Below, piece after piece: positions 56,170 through 64,000 of a stretch of 64,000 nucleotides of DNA. Location of the stretch: assembly GCF_029714205.1 (NCBI RefSeq), contig NZ_CP121648.1, positions 1,984,001 to 2,048,000 of the forward strand, read 5' to 3'. Numbering within the stretch: position 1 is the first letter of the stretch; each line of letters opens with the position of its first letter. Origin of the DNA: Methylobacterium sp. CB376. GTDB lineage: Bacteria; Pseudomonadota; Alphaproteobacteria; Rhizobiales; Beijerinckiaceae. The notes beneath the pieces were generated by a model. That model was not told the DNA's origin, did not search any database, and saw only the letters and a list, made by a program, of their open reading frames with translations. Both the position numbers and the translations under genes were made by a program.

Positions 56170-57516
56170 ATGCCCGTCCCCCGTCTCCTCGTCCTCGCGC
56201 TGCTGGCCACCTCGGTCCCCGCCCTCGCCGAGCCGCAGGCCTTCCCGGCCGTGCTCGCCGGGCACGCGATCCTGCCGGCCCTGAGCGTCATCCCGGCGCC
56301 TGCCGACGCGCCGAAGGATCTCACGGTCTCGGGCAAGTTCACCACCGGCCGCCGCGTGGACGAGGTCGGCTCGGTCGAGGGCCTTTCGATGGGCCACCCG
56401 ACCGGGGTCAAGCTGCCCTTCCGGGGCCAGCCGCTGCAGGGCCATTCCGGCATCAAGCGCATGGCCGACGGCACCTTCTGGGTGCTGACCGACAACGGCT
56501 ACGGCACCAAGGCGTATTCGCCGGACGCCATGCTGTACCTGAACCGCTACCGGATCGACTTCGACAAGGGAACCGTCGAGCGGCTGGAGACGATCTTCCT
56601 GCGCGATCCCGACCGGCGCGTCCCCTTCCGGATCGCCAACGAGGGCACGGAGAGCCGCTACCTGACCGGCAGCGACTTCGACCCCGAGAGCTTCCAGTTC
56701 GTCGGCGACGACCTCTGGATCGGCGAGGAATTCGGCCCCTACCTGATCCGGGCCGACCGCAGCGGCCGGGTCAAGGCGGTGATCGAGACCAGCGTGGCCG
56801 GCAAGCCCGCCCGCTCGCCCGACCACTTCGCGGTCACGACCCCGCCGGTCCCGACCGCTCCGGTCGTGTTCACCGTGAAGCGCTCCAAGGGCTTCGAGGG
56901 CATGGCGGCCTCGCCCGACGGGCGCTTCCTCTACCCGCTCCTGGAGGGCCCGCTCTGGGACGCGGACGCCAAGGATTGGGAGAAGACGGACGGCCGCGAA
57001 GATCTGCGCATCCTCGAATTCGACGTCGCGGCCGCCTCCTGGACGGGCCGGTTCTGGACCTATCCGCTGGAGCGCAACGGCCACGCGATCGGCGACTTCA
57101 ACATGATCGACGCCGCGACCGCGCTGATCATCGAGCGCGACGACGGGGAGGGGACTGCCGACAAGGCCTGCCCGGCGGGGGAGAAGCGGCCCGACTGCTT
57201 CTCGGTGCCGGCGCAGTTCAAGCGCGTCGTCAAGATCGAGATGACCGAGGCGAACCGGGGCGGCCCGGTGCGCAAGATCGGCTTCATCGACCTGATGCGG
57301 ATCGCCGATCCGCACAAGCGCGCCCGCAAGCCGCTGACCGACGGGGTGCTGGCCTTCCCGTTCTTCACGATCGAGAACGTGGACGTGGTCGACGACCGGC
57401 ACATCGTCGTGGGCAACGACAACAACCTGCCCTTCTCGGCCAGCCGCGACCCCAACCGCGCCGACGACAACGAGTTCGTGCTGCTGGAGGTGGCCGAGTT
57501 CCTGAAGGCGAAGTAG
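56170..57516 (+). CDS. Exported phytase-like esterase (PF13449 type)
   Basis: A 448-residue protein with a signal peptide (MPVPRLLVLALLATSVPALA) and the esterase-like-activity-of-phytase fold: SVEGLSMGHP, FWVLTDNGYGTKAYSPDAML, DLWIGEEFGPYLIRAD, GFEGMAASPDG and IENVDVVDDRHIVVGNDNNL. Members are periplasmic or secreted phosphoesterase-like proteins with poorly known substrates. ATG 56170 is preferred over GTG 56164; the site GTGAGGTG fits the ATG. Confidence 0.88.
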   Translation: MPVPRLLVLALLATSVPALAEPQAFPAVLAGHAILPALSVIPAPADAPKDLTVSGKFTTGRRVDEVGSVEGLSMGHPTGVKLPFRGQPLQGHSGIKRMADGTFWVLTDNGYGTKAYSPDAMLYLNRYRIDFDKGTVERLETIFLRDPDRRVPFRIANEGTESRYLTGSDFDPESFQFVGDDLWIGEEFGPYLIRADRSGRVKAVIETSVAGKPARSPDHFAVTTPPVPTAPVVFTVKRSKGFEGMAASPDGRFLYPLLEGPLWDADAKDWEKTDGREDLRILEFDVAAASWTGRFWTYPLERNGHAIGDFNMIDAATALIIERDDGEGTADKACPAGEKRPDCFSVPAQFKRVVKIEMTEANRGGPVRKIGFIDLMRIADPHKRARKPLTDGVLAFPFFTIENVDVVDDRHIVVGNDNNLPFSASRDPNRADDNEFVLLEVAEFLKAK

Positions 57517-57660
57517 CGGTCGTAGGCGCGACGGGCGGCGGGCCCGTCGCGCCTGGCCCGGCTTTCTCGACATGCAGCAGTGCGAGAGCGTGGGGGTGGG
57601 GAGCCGTCCGAGGTCTCCGGAATCGTCGCGACCGGAGACCTCGTCCGCCCTCATCACAAA

Positions 57661-58157
57661 ATGACGGACGCCGCGCCGGCCGGGTCTGACCTGGTGCGGA
57701 TCGAGAGTATAAAGCTTCGAGATTTCGGGACTTTCCGCTGCGCGGAGACCGGCTATATCGCAAGTTATGCCGTCTTCGCGGGGTCGAATGATGTCGGAAA
57801 GTCGAAACCGCTCGATGTCGTGAGATTTGTCCGCGATTGTCTCATGCGACATCGGCGGTCGAACGCCGCGTCGTGACTTGCGTCCTCGATATCGGCGAGC
57901 CGGATCGCGGTTCGATCGTGGCCCGCGAGAGCTTGCATTACGCCCGCCACGTCGGTGGCCCTTCCCAGGAGTTCCTGAGATTCGGCTTCCGCAAAGGAGA
58001 TTTCGTGACCAACGAGAACGAGGTGACCGGGGACGCGACCTCGGTCCATCGTGATCGCCAGAAACTCGATGAGCCGGACTTCCAGGCCTTCCTGGAAGCC
58101 CTGGATTGGGCCGTTGCCGGGGCGAGGGGCCTGCTCGGCACGGCCGAGCGGGCCTGA
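57661..58157 (+). pseudogene. AAA-type (OLD-like) ATPase remnant
   Basis: The first frame (57661-57876) gives VRIESIKLRDFGTFRCAETG and a P-loop GSNDVGKS at residues 41-48, then LDVVRFVRDCL. This is the start of a SMC/RecF/OLD-type ATPase. It stops after 71 residues. An overlapping frame (57837-58157) continues with natural sequence (GKDFVTNENEVTGDA-like stretch; QKLDEPDFQAFLEALDW) to the stop at 58157. The whole has lower GC than its surroundings. It is probably a foreign gene reduced by deletion or frameshift. Confidence 0.5.
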
Positions 58158-58168
58158 CCCGCGCCGCC

Positions 58169-58891
<723 letters not shown>

Positions 58892-58896
58892 GCGCG

Positions 58897-60936
58897 CTAC
58901 TCCGCGGCGTCGGCAACCGGGCTGCCGAGATAGGCTTCGATGACCTTCGGGTCGGACTGGACCTCGCGGGCGTTGCCCTCGGCGATCTTGTGGCCGAAAT
59001 CGAGCACGCTGACGCGGTCGCACAGCCCCATCACCACGTCCATGTGGTGCTCGATCAGGATGACGGTGATGCCGGCGTCCCGGATCTTGCGGATGATCGT
59101 GGTCAGTTCGGCGATGTCCGGGGCGGTCAGGCCCGCCGCCGGCTCGTCGAGGAGGAGGAGCACCGGGTCGAGGGCCAGCGCCCGGCCGATCTCCAAGAGG
59201 CGCTGCTTGCCGTAGGGCAGGTTGCGCGCCTCGACCTGCGCCAGGGCGCCGAGGCCCACGAAGTCGAGCATCGCCATGGCGCGGGCGCGCGCCTCGCGCT
59301 CCTCGCGCCGCCGCCGGGGCGTCGACAGGATCGCGTCGAACAGCGTGCCCTGGAAGCTGTGGTGGAGCCCGACCAGCACGTTCTCCAGGGCGGTCATCTC
59401 GCGGAAGAGCTGCACGTTCTGGAAGGTCCGCGCCACGCCCGCGAGCGCGATCTCGGAGGGGGTGCGACCGTCGAGGCGGTTGGCGCCGGCCAGCACCACG
59501 GCCCCGTCGGTCGGCTGGTAGATGCCGGTGAGCACGTTCATCATCGTGCTCTTGCCCGAGCCGTTCGGTCCGATCAGGCCGTGGATCGTGCCCGGCCGCA
59601 CGGCGAGGTCGACGCCCGCCAGCGCCTTGAGGCCGCCGAACTGCATCACGGCGCCCTCGACCCGGAGCAGCGGATCGGTGCCCTCGCGGCCGCCCTGGCG
59701 GATCAGCGCCTCGCCCGCGGCCGTGAGCAGCCGGCCCTCGCCCGTGTGGGCCGGGCGCAGGAAGGGCAGCTTCTCGCGCAGGTAGCCGACGATCCCCTCG
59801 GGCAGGTAGTAGACCACGAACAGGATCATCAGCCCGAAGACCGTGAGCCGGTAATCGGTCACCGACTGGAGCGCCAGGGTCGCCGGGAAGAAGGCGATGC
59901 AGAGCAGGGCCGGCACCAGGAGGGCGAAGCGGTTCTCCCGGCGGCGCAGGAAGGCGACGGCGAGGATCGCCACGGCGAGCGCCGCGATGCCGCCCGCCAT
60001 CATTCGCACGAGTTCGATGTCGGCGAGGATGTTCGGCATCATCACCACGATGGCGGCCCCGATCAGCGGCCCCGAGCGCGACTTGCGCCCGCCCATGGTC
60101 ACCGCGAGCAGGAACAGCACCGTCAGTTCGAAACCGTAGGTGTTGGGGGCGACGTAGCGCTCGGACCACGCGAAGAGCGCGCCGGCGAGGCCCGCGAGCC
60201 CGGCCGAGATCACGAAGGCGTAGACCTTGTAGCGGTAGACGCTGACGCCCATGCAGTCGCAGGCGATGGGCGAGTCGCGCAGGGCCTCGAAGGCCCGCCC
60301 GAAGGGCGAGCGCACCACCCGGTTCACCACCAGGATGGTGAGGAGCAGGCAGGCGCAGACGAGGTAGTAGAATTCGAGCCGGCGGCCCGCCGCCCCCCAG
60401 GGCGAGGACAGGCCCAGGAGCGAGAAGTCGAGCACGCGGGCCGGCGGCAGGGTGATGCCGAGGGGCCCGTTGGTGAGATCGGTCATCTCGTTGATGAAGA
60501 TCTGCACGATCGTCCCGAAGGCGAGGGTCACCATGGCGAGGTAGGGGCCGCTCACCCGCAGCGCCGGGATCGCCAGCAGCAGCCCGAACGCCGCCGTGAC
60601 GCCGATGCCGGCAAGGAGCCCGAGCCAGATGCCGAGCTTGAACTTGAGGAACAGCACGGCGGCCGCGTAGGCGCCGACCCCGAACAGGCCCGCATGGCCG
60701 AGGGAGACCTGGCCCGTGTAGCCGACCACGATGTCGAGGCCGAGGATCAGGATCGCGTAGATCGCGATCACGGTGACGAGGTGGATGTAGTACTGGCTGC
60801 CGACGAGGTGCGGGAAGGCCGCGAGTCCCAGGATCAGCAGGGCCGCGCCCAGGATCCCGGCGAAGCGGCCGAGGCCCGGGGCGGCGGGCGGCGCGGTCTC
60901 GCGGGCGAGGACCGGCGCGGAGGCGGACGGCGCCAT
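58897..60936 (-). CDS. Fused LivM permease-LivG ATPase
   Basis: A 679-residue fusion. Residues about 25-385 are a LivM permease with ten or so helices (IVVGYTGQVSLGHAGLFGVG; NEMTDLTNGPLGI). A linker runs to about 425. The rest is a LivG ATPase with Walker A GPNGSGKST at 456-464, ARTFQNVQLFREMTALENV, LLLLDEPAAGLTAPD and EHHMDVVMGLCDRVSVLD. The signature LSGG is changed to LPYGKQ, as usual in LivG. Fused LivMG occurs in some proteobacteria; here it is in phase, without a stop. Confidence 0.94.
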   Translation of the reverse strand: MAPSASAPVLARETAPPAAPGLGRFAGILGAALLILGLAAFPHLVGSQYYIHLVTVIAIYAILILGLDIVVGYTGQVSLGHAGLFGVGAYAAAVLFLKFKLGIWLGLLAGIGVTAAFGLLLAIPALRVSGPYLAMVTLAFGTIVQIFINEMTDLTNGPLGITLPPARVLDFSLLGLSSPWGAAGRRLEFYYLVCACLLLTILVVNRVVRSPFGRAFEALRDSPIACDCMGVSVYRYKVYAFVISAGLAGLAGALFAWSERYVAPNTYGFELTVLFLLAVTMGGRKSRSGPLIGAAIVVMMPNILADIELVRMMAGGIAALAVAILAVAFLRRRENRFALLVPALLCIAFFPATLALQSVTDYRLTVFGLMILFVVYYLPEGIVGYLREKLPFLRPAHTGEGRLLTAAGEALIRQGGREGTDPLLRVEGAVMQFGGLKALAGVDLAVRPGTIHGLIGPNGSGKSTMMNVLTGIYQPTDGAVVLAGANRLDGRTPSEIALAGVARTFQNVQLFREMTALENVLVGLHHSFQGTLFDAILSTPRRRREEREARARAMAMLDFVGLGALAQVEARNLPYGKQRLLEIGRALALDPVLLLLDEPAAGLTAPDIAELTTIIRKIRDAGITVILIEHHMDVVMGLCDRVSVLDFGHKIAEGNAREVQSDPKVIEAYLGSPVADAAE

Positions 60937-60940
60937 GACG

Positions 60941-61813
60941 TCAGACCTTCTTGATCACCGCCTTGCCGAACAGGCCGACCGGCCGCACGGCGAGGACGAG
61001 GAGGAGCAGGATGAGGCCGGGCACGTCCTTGTAGCCCGTCGAGATGTAGAAGCCCGTGAGGGTCTCGGCGACGCCGAGGATGAGCCCGCCCACGATGACG
61101 CCGAGGCCCGATTCGAGGCCGCCGATGATCGCCACCGCGAAGGCCTTGAGCGCCAGCACCGAGCCCATCGTGGCGCCGGTCAGCGTCACGGGCGCGACCA
61201 GCACGCCCGCGAAGGCCGCCGTCATGGCGCTGATCGCGTAGGAGAGGGTGATGACCTTGCGGGTGTTGATGCCCATCAGCCCCGCCGCGTCGATGTCGTT
61301 CGAGGTGGCGACCACCGCCTTCCCCCAGATCGAGCGGCGGTTGAACAGCTCGACCGCCAGCATCATCAGCAGCGCGCCGGCCACGACCAACAGCTCCATC
61401 GGCAGCACCCGCACGCCGCCGAAGGTCAGGGCGGCCTCGGGCAGGGGCGAGGGGAATTTCAGGTCGTCGCGGCCCCAGATGTTCTCGGCCACGTTCTTGA
61501 AGATGATGCCGAGCGCGATGGTCGCCATGATCCATCCGTACTCGGACTTGATCTTCACGGCCGGGCGCACGCCGAGCCGCTCGACCAGCGCCCCGAGGGC
61601 GAAGCCGAAGACCAGCACGAGGGGCAGCATCAGCCAGTAGCCCGTGAAGGGCACCAGCGTCAGGCCGAACAGGGCGCCGAGCATCAGCGCCTCGCCCTGA
61701 CCGAAATTCAGCGTCTTCGACGTCGCGAAGGTGAGCTGGTAGCCGAAGGCGATGGCCGCGTAGATCATGCCGACCGCGACGCCGCTCGCCACGAGCTGCA
61801 GGAAGATGTGCAT
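60941..61813 (-). CDS. livH: Branched-chain amino-acid-type ABC permease LivH
   Basis: A 290-residue inner-membrane permease with about eight to nine helices, starting MHIFLQLVASGVAVGMIYAA and having KTLNFGQGEALMLGALFGLT and GLESGLGVIVGGLILGVAET. Its stop lies 4 bp before livMG. A class A repeat of about 145 bp separates it from livK. Confidence 0.93.
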   Translation of the reverse strand: MHIFLQLVASGVAVGMIYAAIAFGYQLTFATSKTLNFGQGEALMLGALFGLTLVPFTGYWLMLPLVLVFGFALGALVERLGVRPAVKIKSEYGWIMATIALGIIFKNVAENIWGRDDLKFPSPLPEAALTFGGVRVLPMELLVVAGALLMMLAVELFNRRSIWGKAVVATSNDIDAAGLMGINTRKVITLSYAISAMTAAFAGVLVAPVTLTGATMGSVLALKAFAVAIIGGLESGLGVIVGGLILGVAETLTGFYISTGYKDVPGLILLLLVLAVRPVGLFGKAVIKKV

Positions 61814-61947
61814 GGGGGACCCCGGGGGAGGCCGTGAGGCATGTGGCCAGCGCGGAGATCCGCGCGGGGCCGTGCGATCGGTCGGCTGGGAAAGGGCGCC
61901 CCGGCGGTACGGCGCGGGGCCGCTCCGCCGAGGCTTGCGTCTTCGCA

Positions 61948-62095
61948 TCGTCGTCGTCGCCGAACCGGTGACCGCCTCGGCGGACGACGCCTGGAGCATT
62001 GTCCGACGAAGCGGATGCCGGTCCGTCGAAGACGAGGCGGCAGGATCGAAGATCGAGACCTGCGCCCGGTTGCAACGTGATCGGGCGTTGCTCTA
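61948..62095. repeat. Class A dispersed repeat, copy 4 (variant), inside the liv operon
   Basis: On the minus strand it starts CTAGAGCAACGCCCGATCAC then GTTGCAACCGGGCG, and later has CGCCGAGGCGGTCACCGGTT then CGGCG and GATGCGAAGAC, matching the middle of copies 1 and 3. The TAG stop of livK (62093-62095) is its terminal CTAG. The rest of the 61814-61947 gap shows no gene. Confidence 0.7.
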
Positions 62096-63307
62096 GTTCG
62101 ACGCCTTCTCCTTCATGCGCACGACGCCCGCGTTCTTGGCGTCCTCGTCCTTGGCGTAGACGATGCGGCCGTCCTGCACCTTGCCGAACACGACCATGTT
62201 GCGGGTGATGGCGTTGTGGTCGGTCTTGGTGAAGGGGTGGTCGTAGGTCGTCACCACGCCCTCGACCTTCTCCTTCAGGTCCTCCAGCGCCGCGCGGATC
62301 TTCGGCCCGTCGGTGCCGCCGGCCTGCTTGATCGCCGCGGCCAGCAGGTAGACCGAATCGTAGCCCTGCGCGCCCGCCACCGGGGTCGGGATCTTGGAGA
62401 CCTTGTAGGTGGCGTAGTAGCCCTCGAGGAAGGCCTTGCGCCGGGGCAGGGTCTTATCCTCGATGAAGGTCTGGGGCATGGTCACGCCGTTGCCGTTCGG
62501 CCCGGCGATGTCGATGAAGCTCTGCATCGAGGACGGCCACGAGGTGATCATCGGCACCTTCCAGCCGAGCTTGGCCATGCCGTTGGCGATCTGGCCGAGT
62601 TCCGGCCCGATCCCGTAGGCCAGGATCACGTCCGCGCCCGCCGCCTGCGACTTCAGCAGCTGGGGCGTCATGTCGACGTCCTTGATGTTGAATTTCTCTA
62701 CGGTGACCGGGGTCACGCCCTTGGTCTTGAGATATTTCTCCAGATCCTCGCGCCCGAGCTGGCCGTAATTGGTGGAATCGGCCAGGATCGCGATCTTCTT
62801 GAAGCCGCGGGTGATCGCCTCGTCGGCCATCATGCCGGCCTGCAGCACGTCGTAGGCCGAGGTCCGGAACACGTAATTGGCGTCGTAATCCGGCGGGTTG
62901 AACTGGTTGGTGATGATCGTGCCGGTCGCCACGTTGTTGATCACCGGGATCTCGGCTTCCTGGTAGAAGCGCTGGGCCGCGAGCGCCACGCCGGTGTTGA
63001 TGAAGCCGAGCGTGGCGACGACCTTCTCCTTGTTGATCAGTTCCTGGGCGACCTGGGCCCCGACCTCGTTCTTGGCCTCGTCGTCGCGCTCGACGATCTG
63101 GAGCTGGCGGCCGAGCACGCCGCCCTTCTGGTTGATCTCCTGCACCGCGAGCCGCACGCCGTCGCGCATCGACACGCCCATCGACGAGGATCCGCCCGTG
63201 AAGGGCCCGGACACGCCGATCTTGATGGGGTCCGCGGCCCGGGCCGGGCCGGCGAGGATCGTCGCGCAGGCGAGCGCCGCCGCGAGGGCGGTGACGGGCA
63301 ATCGCAT
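62093..63307 (-). CDS. livK: Liv-type ABC transporter substrate-binding protein
   Basis: A 404-residue periplasmic protein with a signal peptide (LPVTALAAALACATILAGPA, cut after ARA) and the LivK fold: DPIKIGVSGPFTGGSSSMGV, VQEINQKGGVLGRQLQIVER and DDEAKNEVGAQVAQELINKE. It heads the liv operon (livK, livH, livMG, livF). Ligand: branched amino acid or a related small molecule. ATG 63307 follows GGAGGAGACC. It is divergent from the ArsR-type gene with 299 bp between. Confidence 0.94.
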   Translation of the reverse strand: MRLPVTALAAALACATILAGPARAADPIKIGVSGPFTGGSSSMGVSMRDGVRLAVQEINQKGGVLGRQLQIVERDDEAKNEVGAQVAQELINKEKVVATLGFINTGVALAAQRFYQEAEIPVINNVATGTIITNQFNPPDYDANYVFRTSAYDVLQAGMMADEAITRGFKKIAILADSTNYGQLGREDLEKYLKTKGVTPVTVEKFNIKDVDMTPQLLKSQAAGADVILAYGIGPELGQIANGMAKLGWKVPMITSWPSSMQSFIDIAGPNGNGVTMPQTFIEDKTLPRRKAFLEGYYATYKVSKIPTPVAGAQGYDSVYLLAAAIKQAGGTDGPKIRAALEDLKEKVEGVVTTYDHPFTKTDHNAITRNMVVFGKVQDGRIVYAKDEDAKNAGVVRMKEKASN

Positions 63308-63570
63308 GAGGGTCTCCTCCGAGGTCGCTTCTTTGCTTGCCGGCCCGTTGGGATCGGACCTTGGGGCCGGGATGAAACGGGAATTGGCAGCGCTTGTCGA
63401 CTGCGTCTTTAGATGTAGACGCTGGGGCCCGAGGCGTCCCGCGCGCCCTCGCGGCGCGCGACAGCTTGCGGATGTCACGCGCCGCGATGCACGCCCGCGG
63501 CGAGAACTCCGCGGGCGCAAGCAAAGCCGCCGGCGGCGCGGCGCGGGGCCGGGCGGCCGACTCCCCGGCC

Positions 63571-63599
63571 TTGACAGGTGACCAAGAAGTCACATAACC
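63571..63599 (+). promoter_or_regulatory. Promoter with operator for the ArsR-type gene
   Basis: TTGACA (63571-63576), 17 bp, then ATAACC (63594-63599) form a good housekeeping promoter 8 bp before the ATG at 63607. Between the hexamers lies the inverted repeat GTGAC (63578-63582) / GTCAC (63589-63593). A repressor bound there would block the polymerase, so autoregulation is likely. The transcript would be nearly leaderless. Confidence 0.65.
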
Positions 63600-63606
63600 A
63601 CGCGGC

Positions 63607-64000
63607 ATGGATCGGGTCTTCGAAGCTCTGGCGCATCCGGCCCGGCGGGCGCTGCTCGATCTCCTGGTCGCGCGCGACGGCCGGACGCTGGCCGACCTGC
63701 ACCGGAACGGATCCGCCCCGATGACGCGGTTCGGGGTGATGAAGCACCTGCGCGTGCTGGAAGAGGCCGGCCTCGTGACGGCGCGGCGGCACGGGCGCGA
63801 GAAACTCCACTACCTCAACCCGGCTCCCATCCAGCAGGTCGCGGACCGCTGGATCAGCCGGTTCGCCGCGCCGTTCGTGCGCACCATGGTCGACATCAAG
63901 GATCGGCTCGAAGGCAGCGATCCGCAGCACGGGAGATCTCCTGCGATGACCGAAGCGGCCCCGCGCCACGTCTACGAACTCTACATCGCGGCGACGCCGC
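63607..64000 (+). CDS. ArsR-family regulator fused to SRPBCC domain (partial, runs off window)
   Basis: The 131 codons present encode an ArsR-type winged helix (MDRVFEALAHPARRALLDLL, MTRFGVMKHLRVLEEAGLVT, RRHGREKLHYLNPAPIQQV) followed from about 115 by the start of an AHSA1/SRPBCC domain (TEAAPRHVYELYIAATP). This fusion is common; the SRPBCC part often binds a hydrophobic ligand. ArsR metal-binding cysteines are absent. The rest of the gene is outside the window. Confidence 0.85.
   Translation, partial: MDRVFEALAHPARRALLDLLVARDGRTLADLHRNGSAPMTRFGVMKHLRVLEEAGLVTARRHGREKLHYLNPAPIQQVADRWISRFAAPFVRTMVDIKDRLEGSDPQHGRSPAMTEAAPRHVYELYIAATP

Overview
The window is about 72% GC chromosomal DNA from an alphaproteobacterium, most probably a Methylobacterium-type member of the Hyphomicrobiales. 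Support: the codon bias, a CIRCE-controlled groESL operon, glycolate oxidase genes (glcE, glcF), a PPi-type phosphofructokinase, many Liv and polar amino-acid ABC transporters, and a large load of cyclic-di-GMP and sensor proteins. The genus is inferred from gene content and repeat style, not proven. Most of the window is ordinary core genome with dense, short intergenic gaps.

Layout. 1-3.6 kb: hydrolases, a BKACE-type enzyme and an ABC-F ATPase. 3.8-8.1 kb: a DUF2270 membrane protein and a four-gene polar amino-acid ABC operon, divergent from a MarR-GNAT fusion gene preceded by a perfect palindrome. 9-19 kb: prmA, modA behind an 11-unit 16-bp tandem array, a two-part gamma-carbonic-anhydrase-like protein, moaE, an AI-2E family exporter, a dihydroorotase, a YgfZ-type protein, a YbaK deacylase and small conserved proteins. 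19.5-29.4 kb: fabI, PPi-PFK, glcF and glcE (separated by a SOUL gene and a C70-type protease cassette), a polysaccharide flippase-like protein and an EamA transporter. 29.4-34.7 kb: CBS protein, CorA-type transporter, groES-groEL and an enoyl-CoA hydratase.

34.8-46 kb is the accessory, decaying part. It holds a frameshifted secreted-protein gene, a truncated membrane-protein gene fused to an AT-rich island, a GAF-PAS-GGDEF protein, remnants of an MDR oxidoreductase (with an in-frame 13-bp tandem expansion), CsbD and ECF sigma genes, a histidine kinase, a metal-binding HMA protein, a TipF-like degenerate EAL protein, an exostosin-like glycosyltransferase, and two half-deleted polyamine-type permeases.

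45.6-64 kb: a cytochrome c'/b561 pair, a complete SiaB-SiaC-SiaD-SiaA phospho-switch and diguanylate cyclase operon, a Liv-type binding protein, secA, a small glycine-zipper protein, a phytase-like esterase, an AAA ATPase remnant, a livK-livH-livMG(fused)-livF operon, and the start of an ArsR-SRPBCC gene.

Two families of dispersed palindromic repeats run through the intergenic spaces. Class A has five sites; three of them supply the stop codon of the adjoining gene. Class B has four sites carrying GC-rich hairpins. Three unrelated short tandem arrays (16 bp, 13 bp, 14 bp) also occur. No tRNA, rRNA, CRISPR array, intact transposase or prophage gene was recognised.
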